The position numbers and the translations under genes are program-made. Below the pieces are notes generated by a model. It was not told the origin of the DNA. It did no database searches and saw only the letters and a program-made list of their open reading frames with translations. A DNA stretch of 64,000 bases from Burkholderiaceae bacterium (GTDB lineage: Bacteria > Pseudomonadota > Gammaproteobacteria > Burkholderiales > Burkholderiaceae_F), in the NCBI GenBank assembly GCA_022843955.1, contig JALHMQ010000011.1:79928-143927 (forward strand), written 5' to 3'. This document shows positions 28,329 to 37,512 of this stretch, piece after piece. Each line of letters opens with the position of its first letter. The first letter of the stretch is position 1.

Positions 28329-28643
28329 TCAGAACTTCTGTGGCCGGAACACGCCAACCTCCGCGGTGAACAAGGTGACGGCGAAGTTCGGGGCGTAGGT
28401 CTGCAGGACGTGCTCGGCCAGCCCGATGGCAACGCTGTCGTCGCAGATCACCTTCATCTCGATCAGCCGATCCGCATCCCACTGCGCCGCGCGCTCACCG
28501 GTTTCGCCGCCGCCGCGCACGTCGTAGATCGTGTAGCCGAGCGCGCCGAACCGGCGTGCATCGCGCACGAGTTGCTTCTCGAGTGCCGCCTCCGCAATGA
28601 TGACCAGCAGCTTCTTGGCGTGTGTGAGCATGTCAGTGTTCAC
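28329..28643 (-). CDS. PII-like signalling protein, SbtB type
   Basis: SbtB-type proteins are trimeric PII relatives that bind adenine nucleotides and control the bicarbonate transporter SbtA. The 104-residue product has the PII ferredoxin-like fold pattern: KKLLVIIAEAALEKQLVRDA, GALGYTIYDVRGGGETGERA (the T-loop base) and DADRLIEMKVICDD. It does not carry the C-terminal cysteine-containing R-loop known from some cyanobacterial SbtB. It directly follows sbtA (48 bases), which is strong support. The start is GTG at 28643; an ATG at 28631 is an alternative. Confidence 0.82.
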   Translation of the reverse strand: MNTDMLTHAKKLLVIIAEAALEKQLVRDARRFGALGYTIYDVRGGGETGERAAQWDADRLIEMKVICDDSVAIGLAEHVLQTYAPNFAVTLFTAEVGVFRPQKF

Positions 28644-28691
28644 CTGGGTGAGTCGGGAGCCTGGCGGGCGGCGCGTACGGCATGCTTCATC

Positions 28692-29624
28692 CTAGCCTCC
28701 GACCCAGCGCGCCATCATCAGGTACAACGGGATGCCGAGCGTGATGTTGAACGGGAACGTGACCCCGAGTGCCATGCCGATCGACAGCGCCGGATTGGCC
28801 TCCGGCACGGCGATGCGCATCGCCGTGGGTGCAGCGATGTAGCTCGCACTTGCCGCCAGCGCCGCCAGCAGTGCCGTACCGCCCAGCGACAGGCCGATCA
28901 GATGGCCCACCAAGGCGCCGATCAGGCCCAGGGCGATCGGCGCGACGATGGCGAACACGACCAGGAATGGACCCGCGCGCCGCAGGTCGCCCAGTCGGCT
29001 GCCCGCCACCAGGCCCATTTCCAGCAGGAACAGTGCCAGGACCCCCTTGAACAGGCCCATGAAGAACGGCTCGATCGGTGCGATCTGTTGCGGCCCGGCC
29101 ACCACGCCGATGACGATGCCGCCGAGCAGCAGCAACACGCTCTTGCCGAACACCACTTCATGCGCCAACGGACCCCAAGCCACGCGCTGGCGGCCGCCCA
29201 TGCGGGCGAGCACGATGCCGGCGATGATGCCCGGCGCCTCCATCAGTGCCACCAGCAGCGGCATGTAGCTTTCGCTCGCGATGTTCTGCTTGAGCAAGTA
29301 CGACAGCGCGACCGCGAAGGTCACCACCGACACCGAGCCGTAGTGCGCGGCGATGGCCGCGGCATCCGCCCGTGGCAGCTTGCCCAGTCGGCCGAGGACG
29401 GGAAACAGCAGGAACGGGATCAACCCACCGAGGGCCACGGCAGCCAAGGCCTGCGGCAGCACTGCGCCGATCGGCTGCTGCGCCAGCTCGACACCGCCCT
29501 TGATGCCGATCGCCAGCAGCAGATAGATCGACAGTGCCTCGTACATCGACTCGGGCAGTCGCAGGTCGCTCTTGGCAACCTTCGCCAGCAGGCCCAGCAC
29601 GAAGAACAGGACGACCGGGTCCAT
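28692..29624 (-). CDS. Sodium-dependent bicarbonate transporter, SbtA family
   Basis: The 310-residue integral membrane protein has about ten helices and begins MDPVVLFFVLGLLAKVAKSD, a recognisable SbtA (DUF897) start. AHYGSVSVVTFAVA and ALMEAPGIIAGIVLARMG are conserved in the two inverted halves. It would bring in HCO3- with Na+. The gene abuts the NUDIX gene stop (TAG then ATG) and is followed by its PII-like partner. Bicarbonate uptake by a non-phototroph may serve carboxylases; no Rubisco is seen in this window. Confidence 0.85.
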   Translation of the reverse strand: MDPVVLFFVLGLLAKVAKSDLRLPESMYEALSIYLLLAIGIKGGVELAQQPIGAVLPQALAAVALGGLIPFLLFPVLGRLGKLPRADAAAIAAHYGSVSVVTFAVALSYLLKQNIASESYMPLLVALMEAPGIIAGIVLARMGGRQRVAWGPLAHEVVFGKSVLLLLGGIVIGVVAGPQQIAPIEPFFMGLFKGVLALFLLEMGLVAGSRLGDLRRAGPFLVVFAIVAPIALGLIGALVGHLIGLSLGGTALLAALAASASYIAAPTAMRIAVPEANPALSIGMALGVTFPFNITLGIPLYLMMARWVGG

Positions 29625-30449
29625 CTAGCAGCGGCGCCGCAGGCCGTCCAGCAGGACGAGCGCAGCTTCAAGCGTGAACTCATCGTCGCGGATCGCTGCC
29701 AGGATCGCCTCGACATCGCGCTTCTCGATCGCCGCCACCTCGCCATCCTGGTTGGCCAACGAGATGCCCTCGGGCAGCACGACGTCGAATACCTGCACGA
29801 TCTCGGACTGATAACCCTCGGGCACGATGCGCGTCACGTGCACGCGGCCGCCTCGCGTGACCGGCTGACCGGCCAGATCGAGCCCGGCTTCCTCCTGCGC
29901 TTCGCGCGCCAGCGCGGCTTCCTCGGACTCGCCCGCGGGCACCATGCCACCGACCAGGTTGTCCCACTTGCCCGGGTCGATCTGCTTGTGATCGGCGCGG
30001 CGCGCGACGATCACGTGGCCGTCCGGGGTGAACGCGTTCAGGTGCACCGCGGTGGTGGTGATGCCCAGCGTGCGGCAGACGGCGCGCTCCAGGGTGGCGA
30101 CCGCCGGCTGATCCGGGTGCGGCCGCACGTCAAGCAGCTCGTCGCGCCAACCGTGGAGCAGGCCGGCATCGCGCAGGGTCTGGGCGGCGCGCGCGAGCAG
30201 GGCGCTGCGCCCGGCGGCATCGAGCCCAGCGTCTTCGAGCACCAGGCGATAGTCGAGCAGGACGAAGTGGTTGGCCTCGGTGCCGAGAAACGTGGCGACG
30301 TCCGGATGCGCGACGCCGACCTCGTGTCCGCCCACCACCACCGGCAGCCAGTCATCCGGCGGCGGGTCCGCCGCTCGCATCGCCAGCAAGGCGCGCAGGG
30401 CGTCGATCCGCGGCGCCAGCGTCAGGTCCGGCACGGGACGCGAGCTCAA
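29625..30449 (-). CDS. NUDIX hydrolase with DUF4743-type N-terminal domain
   Basis: The 274-residue protein has the NUDIX box [20 protein letters not shown] followed by EAGL (GX5EX7REUXEEXGU) at about residues 165-188. Before it lies an N-terminal domain of about 110 residues of the kind found in thiamin pyrophosphokinase-related NUDIX proteins (DUF4743). [20 protein letters not shown] and GKWDNLVGG are typical of that family, which acts on nucleotide or thiamin-like pyrophosphates. The TTG start overlaps the lysS stop by four bases (TTGA), and sbtA starts directly after its stop. Confidence 0.85.
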   Translation of the reverse strand: MSSRPVPDLTLAPRIDALRALLAMRAADPPPDDWLPVVVGGHEVGVAHPDVATFLGTEANHFVLLDYRLVLEDAGLDAAGRSALLARAAQTLRDAGLLHGWRDELLDVRPHPDQPAVATLERAVCRTLGITTTAVHLNAFTPDGHVIVARRADHKQIDPGKWDNLVGGMVPAGESEEAALAREAQEEAGLDLAGQPVTRGGRVHVTRIVPEGYQSEIVQVFDVVLPEGISLANQDGEVAAIEKRDVEAILAAIRDDEFTLEAALVLLDGLRRRC

Positions 30450-31951
30450 CGGTCCTCCGGCCGCATGTGCGGGAACAGGATCACGTCACGGATGCTTGGC
30501 GCATCCGCCAGCAGCATGATGAAGCGGTCGACCCCCACGCCGCACCCGGCGGTGGGCGGCAGCCCGTACTCCAAGGCGCGCACGAAGTCGGCGTCGTAGA
30601 ACATTGCTTCTTCGTCGCCGGCGTCCTTGGCCTTGACCTGTTCGGCAAAGCGCGCGGCCTGGTCCTCGGCATCGTTGAGCTCCGAGAAGCCGTTGGCGGT
30701 CTCGCGGCCGGCGATGAAAAGCTCGAAGCGTTCGGTGATCTCGGGCCGCGTGTCGGAGGCACGCGCCAGCGGCGACACCTCCACCGGGTAATCGACGATG
30801 TAGGTTGGCTGGATCAGCTTGCTCTCGGCCACCTCCTCGAACAGGGCCAGCTGCAGGGCGCCCAGGCCGGCTTCCTTCGAGTGATTGCTGCCCAGGCGCG
30901 CCAGCTCGGCATGCAGGAAGTTGCGGTTGAGCAGCTGAGCGTCCGTGTACTGCGGCGCGTGCGCCTTGATCGCCTCGGCGCTGGTCAGGCGAGCAAACGG
31001 CTGCGACAGGTCGATCGTCTGTCCCTGGTAGTTGATCACCGCCGAGCCGGTGGCGGCGATCGCGCAGTGGCGCAGCAGGCGTTCGGTGAAGTCCATCATC
31101 CACTGATACTCGTGGTACGCGGCGTAGAACTCCATCATGGTGAACTCGGGGTTGTGACGCACGCTCAGCCCCTCGTTGCGGAAGTTGCGGTTGATCTCGA
31201 ACACGCGCTCGAAGCCGCCCACCACCAGGCGCTTCAAGAAAAGCTCGGGCGCAATGCGCAGGAACATGTCGATGTCGAGCGCGTTATGGTGGGTGACAAA
31301 GGGTTTGGCCGCCGCACCGCCCGGGATCACTTGCAGCATCGGCGTCTCGACCTCGAGAAAGCCCTCGCCGACCATGAACTCGCGCATCGCAGCGATCGTC
31401 TTGCTGCGCACGATGAAGGCGCGGCGCGACTCTTCATTGACGATCAGATCCACGTAGCGCTGGCGATAGCGCGCTTCCTTGTCCTCCAGCCCGTGAAACT
31501 TGTCCGGCAGCGGCCGCAGGCTCTTGGTCAGCAGGCGCAACTGGCGGCAGCGCACCGACAGCTCGCCTTTCTGTGTCTTGAACAGCACCCCGCGGGCGGC
31601 AATGATGTCGCCCATGTCCCATTGCTTGAACGCCTCGTGCGCGGCGGCACCGGTGTCGTCATCTGCAACGTAGAACTGGATGCGACCGGAGCCGTCCTGG
31701 ATCGTGGCGAAACTCGCCTTGCCCATCACGCGCTTGAGCATCATGCGACCCGCCAGCGCCACTTCTACCTTTTCCGCCGCCAGTGCTTCTCGGTCCATGT
31801 GGCCGTAGCGCACCACGAGATCGCCCGCATGGTGGGTGCGATCGAAGTCGTTGGGAAACGCCGGGCCCGCCTGTCGCAGGCGGGCCAGCTTGGCGCGCCG
31901 CTCCGCAATGATCTGGTTCTCGTCGGCGGGCGCCGGGGTGGTGTCGTTCAT
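30446..31951 (-). CDS. lysS: Lysyl-tRNA synthetase, class II
   Basis: LysRS charges tRNA-Lys. The 501-residue protein has an N-terminal OB-fold anticodon-binding domain (about residues 60-160, [20 protein letters not shown]), then a class II catalytic core: motif 1 around [19 protein letters not shown], motif 2 [20 protein letters not shown] with the family-specific FTMMEFY, and motif 3 [20 protein letters not shown]. Length is standard. It is 11 bases downstream of the SDR gene in the prfB run. Confidence 0.98.
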   Translation of the reverse strand: MNDTTPAPADENQIIAERRAKLARLRQAGPAFPNDFDRTHHAGDLVVRYGHMDREALAAEKVEVALAGRMMLKRVMGKASFATIQDGSGRIQFYVADDDTGAAAHEAFKQWDMGDIIAARGVLFKTQKGELSVRCRQLRLLTKSLRPLPDKFHGLEDKEARYRQRYVDLIVNEESRRAFIVRSKTIAAMREFMVGEGFLEVETPMLQVIPGGAAAKPFVTHHNALDIDMFLRIAPELFLKRLVVGGFERVFEINRNFRNEGLSVRHNPEFTMMEFYAAYHEYQWMMDFTERLLRHCAIAATGSAVINYQGQTIDLSQPFARLTSAEAIKAHAPQYTDAQLLNRNFLHAELARLGSNHSKEAGLGALQLALFEEVAESKLIQPTYIVDYPVEVSPLARASDTRPEITERFELFIAGRETANGFSELNDAEDQAARFAEQVKAKDAGDEEAMFYDADFVRALEYGLPPTAGCGVGVDRFIMLLADAPSIRDVILFPHMRPEDR

Positions 31952-31962
31952 CTAAGGTCTCA

Positions 31963-32715
31963 TCAAGCGTCGCGCACATCGGCGACGGGGTTCTTGCCGA
32001 AATCGGCGCGTGCCAGGTACGCGAGCACCTTGGCGGCGGCGTCCGCCGGTGAAGCGAGCTGCGCCTTCGCGTGCAAGTCGAGGAAGCGCTGCTGGTCGGG
32101 AAAGCCATCGGCATCGGCGCTGCGCAGCTGGTTCTGCATGGCCGTGTCGATCACGCCGGGCGCCAGCGAAACGATGCGTGCGCCGTTGGGCCGGCGCGCT
32201 TCGTCGAGCGCGGTGACGCGTGAAAAGTGATCCAGCCCCGCCTTGGCAGCGCAATAAGCCGCCCACCCGGCGATCGGGTTGCGCCCGGCGCCGGATGAGA
32301 TGTTGAGCACCCGCCGCTCGCTGCCCCAGGTTGACGTGGCGCGCAGGAAGGCGGCCGTGAGGTTCATCGGTGCCTCAAGACCTACGCGCAGCACGGTGGC
32401 GATCTCATCTGCGGCCGACCGATCTATTGGTCCGACCGTGCCGATGGCGCCGGCGTTGTTGATCAGCGTGGCGCGGGCGAACTGGTCGGCAGGCTGCTGG
32501 TGCAGCCAGGCTTCCAGGCGTGCCGCAACGCCGACATCATGGGCGACATCCAGTGCCCACTGCTCCAGTCGCGCACCGGCCTTGGCCGCCTCGTCACGCA
32601 GCGTGGCATCGGGCCGGCGTTCGATCGTCAGCAACAGGCCGTTTGCAGACAGCAGTTGCGACGCCATGGCGCGGCCCAAGCCGCGTGACGCGCCGGTGAG
32701 GATGGTCAGGATCAT
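31963..32715 (-). CDS. Short-chain dehydrogenase/reductase
   Basis: The 250-residue protein has the SDR nucleotide-binding motif TGASRGLG at the start, the NNAG motif (LINNAGAIGTVG) and the catalytic set Ser (NISSGAGR), Tyr and Lys (AAYCAAKAGL). The later PGVIDTAMQ and the overall pattern resemble sepiapterin-reductase-like or benzil-reductase-like SDRs. The substrate cannot be told. It sits between the small ORF after prfB and lysS, so it is probably co-transcribed with translation genes. Confidence 0.88.
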   Translation of the reverse strand: MILTILTGASRGLGRAMASQLLSANGLLLTIERRPDATLRDEAAKAGARLEQWALDVAHDVGVAARLEAWLHQQPADQFARATLINNAGAIGTVGPIDRSAADEIATVLRVGLEAPMNLTAAFLRATSTWGSERRVLNISSGAGRNPIAGWAAYCAAKAGLDHFSRVTALDEARRPNGARIVSLAPGVIDTAMQNQLRSADADGFPDQQRFLDLHAKAQLASPADAAAKVLAYLARADFGKNPVADVRDA

Positions 32716-32718
32716 GTC

Positions 32719-32904
32719 CTAGGGCTCCTGGAAGGCGGTGAGGGCGTGCGCGTCGCGCCACGCCGAGGACTCGTCCCAGCCGAGAGCGAAGCGCAGCAAA
32801 GTGCGCAACGTGCCGTGATGGTCCCGCGTGTCGTGCCGCATTGTCGCCTTCACGTCCGGCCGTGCGATCGGAGCGAAGGGTCCACCGGCATTGATCTGTG
32901 GCAT
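32719..32904 (-). CDS. Small ORF coupled to prfB, unknown function
   Basis: A 61-residue frame starts with an ATG whose A is the last base of the prfB stop (TGATG). It ends three bases before the SDR start, filling the gap exactly. The sequence (DTRDHHGTLRTLLRFALGWD, then WRDAHALTAF) shows no family I recognise, but its spacing argues for real translation. It is soluble and mildly basic to neutral. Confidence 0.45.
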   Translation of the reverse strand: MPQINAGGPFAPIARPDVKATMRHDTRDHHGTLRTLLRFALGWDESSAWRDAHALTAFQEP

Positions 32905-34017
32905 CACACGCCTTGCTTCAGGCTCGCCTCGATGAAGCCGTCGAGGTCGCCGTCGAGTACCGACTGCGTGTTGCCGACCTCCACGTTGGTACGCAAGTCC
33001 TTGATGCGCGACTGATCCAGCACGTAGCTGCGGATCTGATGGCCCCAGCCGATATCTGACTTGCTCTCTTCGAGCTTGGTCTGCTCGACCTGGCGCTTGC
33101 GCAGCTCCTGCTCGAACAGCTTTGACTTGAGCATGGCCATCGCCTCGGCACGGTTACGGTGCTGGCTGCGGTCGTTCTGGCTGGCCACCACGATGCCCGA
33201 GGGCAAATGGGTGATCCGCACGGCCGATTCCGTCTTGTTGACGTGCTGGCCGCCGGCCCCGGAGGCGCGGTAGACATCGATGCGCAGGTCGGCCGGATTG
33301 ATGTCGACCTCGATCGAGTCGTCGACCTCGGGGTAGACGAACACGCTGGCGAACGACGTGTGACGGCGGGCGTTCGAGTCAAACGGCGACTTGCGCACCA
33401 GCCGATGGATTCCCGTCTCCGTGCGCAAGGTGCCATAGGCATAGCTGCCCGACAGCTTGATCGTGGCGCCCTTGATGCCGGCCACCTCGCCTTCGGACTC
33501 CTCCAGCAACTCGGCCTTGAAGTCCTTGCGCTCGGCGTAGCGCAGGTACATGCGCTCGAGCATGCCGGCCCAGTCCTGCGCTTCGGTGCCGCCGGCGCCG
33601 GCCTGGATCTCGATGAAGCAATTGCTGGGGTCCAGCGGGTTGTTGAACATCCGCTGGAACTCGAGATCCGCCACTTCCTTGCCGAGCTTGGCCAGATCGG
33701 CCTCGACCGAGATCAGCATGCCGTCGTCGCCGCTGTCGCCATCGGCTTGCGCCATGTCGAACAGTTCGACCGCGTCGGTCAGGCTGCCGGTGAGTCGCTG
33801 CATGCGACCGACAACGTCGTCCAGCAGCTTCTTCTCGCGGCCCAGTTCCTGCGCGCGCTTGGGGTCGTCCCAGATCTTCGGGTCTTCGAGCTCACTCGCT
33901 ACGACCGCCAGCCGCTCCTCCTTGGTATCGACGTCAAAGATACCTCCGCAGCTCGGCCGTGCGCTGCGTGAGCGAGGCGGCGGTGGCGGCGATCTGGTTC
34001 AGTCGTTCGGCTTCCAT
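32904..34017 (-). CDS. prfB: Peptide chain release factor 2, with programmed +1 frameshift
   Basis: RF2 ends translation at UGA and UAA. The gene is read in two frames: 27 codons from the ATG at 34017 to CTT (33939-33937), then a +1 shift past the in-frame TGA at 33936-33934, continuing at GAC (33935) to the stop at 32904, about 370 residues in all. The second part holds the stop-codon recognition tripeptide in [14 protein letters not shown] and the catalytic GGQ in [18 protein letters not shown]. The shift site is GGAGG-TAT-CTTTGAC, as in other bacteria: RF2 shortage favours the shift. Confidence 0.95.
33934..33947 (-). promoter_or_regulatory. prfB programmed frameshift signal
   Basis: On the minus strand GGAGG (33947-33943), three bases (TAT), then CTTTGA. 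The Shine-Dalgarno-like box with 3-base spacing before CTT-TGA-C is the known autoregulatory +1 frameshift element. Confidence 0.93.
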
Positions 34018-34044
34018 GGCGGTCTCGAGGGCGGAAAGCCGCGG

Positions 34045-34050
34045 ATTATA
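34045..34050 (-). promoter_or_regulatory. -10 box of the prfB operon
   Basis: TATAAT followed by CCGCGG on the minus strand, 27 bases before the prfB ATG. No strong -35 was found at the right distance. Confidence 0.5.
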
Positions 34051-34203
34051 GGTAGCCGCGCGTGCGTTGCCGTATGCAAGCGCGGCCATCCTGCACGGGA
34101 CGCGGTCGACTGCTTGCGCCAATCGCTATGGTGAACCCGTGGGACTGCGCGGCGGCGGCGGCAGACACGTAACATCTCCATCGAGTCCTGAACCTGCCGC
34201 GCC

Positions 34204-36834
34204 GTGTCCGAGTCCTTTTCAGCCGTCACCTACCTGTTCTCCGACATCGAGGGCAGCACGCGGCTATGGGAGACCGAACCCCAGCGCATCGGCCCGGCGC
34301 TGGCGCGCCATGACCGGCTGGCCCGCGACGTCGTGGAGCAGCTCGGCGGCCGGGTGGTGAAAATGACCGGCGACGGCGTGCACGCCGCCTTCGACGACGC
34401 TGCCGCGGCCGTGGCTGCCGTGCTGCAGATCCAGCTGGCGATGGTCGATCCACCGGACGGCATGCTGCCGCTGAACCTGCGCTGCGGCCTTCACTTGGGC
34501 GTGGACCAGCGCCGCGACGGCGATTTCTTCGGGCCAGCCGTCAATCGTGCGGCGCGCGTGATGCAGGCAGCGCACGGTGGCCAGGTGCTGCTGTCGCAGC
34601 CGGTGGCCGAGCGGATCGAGCAGCGCCTGCCGCAAGGCACATCACTGCGTGACCTCGGGGTGGTGCGCCTGCGCGACCTGACCACCCCCGAGCGCCTCTA
34701 CCAGCTCGTGCATGTCAGCTTGCGCGCTGATTTTCCGGCCCTGCGATCCCTCGCCAGCACGCCGAACAACCTCGCCCAGCAGCTCAACTCGTTCATCGGT
34801 CGCGAGCAGGAGATCCAGGAGGTCAAGGCGCTGCTGAAGAAGAACCGCCTGGTGACGCTGCTGGCGATGGGTGGCATCGGCAAGTCGCGCTTGTCGGTGC
34901 AACTGGGTGCCGAGGTCCTCGACGATTACCCGGATGGCGTATGGCTGATCGAGCTGGCGCCGCTCACCGATCCGGTGGCTGTGGCGCAGGCGGTGGCCGG
35001 CGTGCTCGGCGTCAAGGAAGAAGCAGGTGGCAGCGTCATCGATGCGCTGCTGCGCTTCGTGCGCGAACGCGAGCTCTTGCTCATCCTCGACAACTGTGAA
35101 CACCTGGTCCACGCCGCGGCGGATCTGACCAAGCGGATGCTGCAGGTGGGTCCGCGCGTCACCGTGCTGGCGTCCAGCCGGGATGCACTGCAAGTGGCGG
35201 GCGAACGCATTTTCCAGCTGCAGCCGCTGTCGGCGCCCACTCCCGATGACGTGGCGCTCGATCGGCTCACGCGGCACGAATCGGTGCGCCTGTTCGTCGA
35301 TCGCGCCTCCGCCGTGCAGCCATCGTTTCACCTGTCGCCTCAGAACGCGGCGGCCGTGGCCGACATCTGCCATCGGCTCGACGGCATCGCGCTGGCGATC
35401 GAACTGGCGGCGGCGCGCATGCGAGTGCTGTCGGCCGATGCGATCGCCAGCCGGCTGAACGACCGCTTCCGCCTTCTCACCACCGGCGACCGCACGGTGC
35501 TGCCGCGCCAGCGCACGCTGCGCGCGTTGATCGACTGGAGCTACGACCTCCTTACCGCGCCGGAGCGTTCGGCCTTCGGCCGGCTGTCGGTGTTTGCCGG
35601 CGGCTGGACGCTCGAAGCGGCGGAGGAGGTCGCTGCCGGTGAAGAAATAGAGCGCGACGACGTGCTCGACCTGCTGGCGCGCCTGGTGGAAAAGTCGCTC
35701 GTCTCGCTCGACGTTGCCGGTGATCGCTATCGCATGCTGGAAACGGTGCGCGAGTACGCGGCCGAGAAACTGGAGGCGGCCGCCGATGCCGCCGAGGTGC
35801 GCAGCAGTCACCTGACGTACTACCTGACGCTGGTCGAGCAGGCGCGGCCGCACTTGGTCGGCCCGGAGCAAGTGCATTGGCTAGCCAGGCTCGGGCTCGA
35901 GCGGCAGAACGTGCTGGCCGCGCATGCGTGGTGTGATCGCGCGGTCGACGGCGTGCAAGCCGGCTTGCGACTGAGCTCGGCGCTGCGCATCTATTGGCTG
36001 ACCCAGGGCTTGCTCGACGAAGGCTTGCGCTTTGCGCTGGCCGCGCTGGCGCGCAGCGACCCGGCGGTCCCGGACCTGAACCGCGGTCGCACCTTGTACG
36101 ACGCAGGTCATCTATCTTATGAGTCGGGCCGGTATGCGGAGGCGCGCGATCTGCTGGCGCAGAGCCTCGAGGTATTCCGCTCGATTGGCGACCGCACCCG
36201 TGCGGTAACCGTGCTGCAACTGCTCGGACTCGCGTGGGCCGGGCTGGGCGATCTCGCTGCGGCCCGCCGCTGCGGCGAGGAGGCGGTGGCAACCGCAAGG
36301 CAGCAGGCCAATCGTTACGCACTTGGCGTGGCGTTGGCGAACCTCGCTCAGTCCAAGCGGGCGGAGGGTGATCTTGCCGGCGCTGCAGCGCGGTGCGACG
36401 AAGCGTTGCCGATCTTCATGGACCATGGCGATCACTTGGCAGTCGCCAACGTGCAGTTCAACCAGGCGATGATCGCCGTGGCGCAGAAGGATCCGGCAAC
36501 GGCACTGGCGCGCGCCCGGCGTGCCAGCGAAGCGATCCTGGGACTGGATTCGCCGTTGGCGACCCAGTCGATGCTGTTCGTGACCGCCGCGGTGGCCGCT
36601 GCCCACCTGGCCTGGGAAGATGCCGCCAGCCTGCTGGCGGCTGCGGATGCGCAGGCCAGGGCGCGCAGCCTGCGTCGTGATCCGGCCGATCACCTGTTCC
36701 TGACCGACCTGGCAGCGCAGATCGCTGCTCAGGTTTCGGCTGAAGTCCTGATGCAAGTGCAGGCGCAAGCGACTCAGTTGCCTGAAGGCGCACTGGCCGA
36801 CAAGGCAATCCAATCGCTGTCTCGTTTCGCCTAG
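34204..36834 (+). CDS. Class III nucleotide cyclase domain - STAND ATPase - TPR protein
   Basis: The 876-residue protein joins three modules. The N-terminal class III cyclase domain (about residues 5-175) has the metal aspartates in LFSDIEGSTRLWE and VVKMTGDGVHAAF and the VNRAARVMQAAHGGQVLLS helix. A STAND-type NTPase follows, with Walker A MGGIGKSRLSVQL (about residue 225), Walker B LLLILDNCEHL and the sensor-like GIALAIELAAARMRVLS. The C-terminal part (about residue 570 on) is an Ala-rich array of TPR-like helices. Such proteins are thought to be ATP-driven signalling switches; whether this one makes cAMP is untested. The GTG at 34204 was chosen. It is monocistronic and diverges from prfB. 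Confidence 0.85.
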   Translation: MSESFSAVTYLFSDIEGSTRLWETEPQRIGPALARHDRLARDVVEQLGGRVVKMTGDGVHAAFDDAAAAVAAVLQIQLAMVDPPDGMLPLNLRCGLHLGVDQRRDGDFFGPAVNRAARVMQAAHGGQVLLSQPVAERIEQRLPQGTSLRDLGVVRLRDLTTPERLYQLVHVSLRADFPALRSLASTPNNLAQQLNSFIGREQEIQEVKALLKKNRLVTLLAMGGIGKSRLSVQLGAEVLDDYPDGVWLIELAPLTDPVAVAQAVAGVLGVKEEAGGSVIDALLRFVRERELLLILDNCEHLVHAAADLTKRMLQVGPRVTVLASSRDALQVAGERIFQLQPLSAPTPDDVALDRLTRHESVRLFVDRASAVQPSFHLSPQNAAAVADICHRLDGIALAIELAAARMRVLSADAIASRLNDRFRLLTTGDRTVLPRQRTLRALIDWSYDLLTAPERSAFGRLSVFAGGWTLEAAEEVAAGEEIERDDVLDLLARLVEKSLVSLDVAGDRYRMLETVREYAAEKLEAAADAAEVRSSHLTYYLTLVEQARPHLVGPEQVHWLARLGLERQNVLAAHAWCDRAVDGVQAGLRLSSALRIYWLTQGLLDEGLRFALAALARSDPAVPDLNRGRTLYDAGHLSYESGRYAEARDLLAQSLEVFRSIGDRTRAVTVLQLLGLAWAGLGDLAAARRCGEEAVATARQQANRYALGVALANLAQSKRAEGDLAGAAARCDEALPIFMDHGDHLAVANVQFNQAMIAVAQKDPATALARARRASEAILGLDSPLATQSMLFVTAAVAAAHLAWEDAASLLAAADAQARARSLRRDPADHLFLTDLAAQIAAQVSAEVLMQVQAQATQLPEGALADKAIQSLSRFA

Positions 36835-36883
36835 CGCGCTGCGGCGGCGGCCCGTCGAACCGCGACCTTCTTCTGCGACGGCG

Positions 36884-37381
36884 CTACATATCGCCGTAGA
36901 TCGTCGGATCGAGGATCTCGACCGGCTCCTTGCCATCAAGCGCGCTGACCGTGTACTTGGTCTGCCACTTGCCGCGCGGCGCGGTAAAGCTGCAGGAGAA
37001 GGTCTTCGCCTTCTCCCCTAGCTTGCACTCGACACCAGTCGGCACGATCGGCTGGTAGCGGGTGTCGCCGCCCACCGGCTTCTGGAAGGTCACCGCGTTC
37101 TGCGGGAAGGTAATGCGGCTGGTGGCATCAAGCTGCCAGGTGAGCGTGACGCGCCCGTTGCTGACGTCTTCCTTGAACAGGCGGATCGGCTCCTGGTCGA
37201 CCACGAGGAAGCGGTCGCGGTCGACGAAGACCTTCGGCAGCTTGGGATCTGGCCGGCGAACCGTCGTGGGATCGAAGCCGGCGGCCGGGTCGGTCCTGTG
37301 GATATTGACCACGCAGCCCGACGTGGCGATTGCCACCAATGTGGCGAGCAGCAGGCGGCGCTTCAGTGAACCGTGGCTCAT
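36884..37381 (-). CDS. Putative lipoprotein of unknown function
   Basis: The 165-residue precursor starts MSHGSLKRRLLLATLVAIAT followed by SGC, a lipoprotein signal with the lipidated cysteine at about residue 22. The mature part has beta-rich segments (VFVDRDRFLVVDQEPIRLF, VTLTWQLDATSRITFP, FSCSFTAPRGKWQTKYTVSA) and two cysteines that could pair. No family is recognised. An upstream in-frame ATG at 37477 would bury the signal peptide and is rejected. It lies downstream of recJ on the same strand and converges with the STAND gene. Confidence 0.7.
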   Translation of the reverse strand: MSHGSLKRRLLLATLVAIATSGCVVNIHRTDPAAGFDPTTVRRPDPKLPKVFVDRDRFLVVDQEPIRLFKEDVSNGRVTLTWQLDATSRITFPQNAVTFQKPVGGDTRYQPIVPTGVECKLGEKAKTFSCSFTAPRGKWQTKYTVSALDGKEPVEILDPTIYGDM

Positions 37382-37512
37382 GTCAATCCTGTCGTGTGGG
37401 CGCAGCGCCGGGATGGCGCGCAGACCGGCCGCGATCGTAAGCGACCCGTCATCTGGTTGCATCTGAAAATTGGACACACCTGGCGCGGCGCGGTCGGGAC
37501 ACCGGCATCGTG

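Noticed and set aside
28128..30599. 823-residue plus-strand open frame
   Set aside because: Antisense to sbtA, sbtB and the NUDIX gene; high Arg, His and Gln content with no domain, while the minus strand has clear families.
31261..31285. Third GGAAC-N16-CGTT match
   Set aside because: Lies inside lysS on the opposite strand with no gene to drive; about half a chance match is expected for nine fixed bases in both strands of the window, so it is taken as chance.
30467..32230. 587-residue plus-strand open frame
   Set aside because: Antisense shadow of lysS; no recognisable motif.
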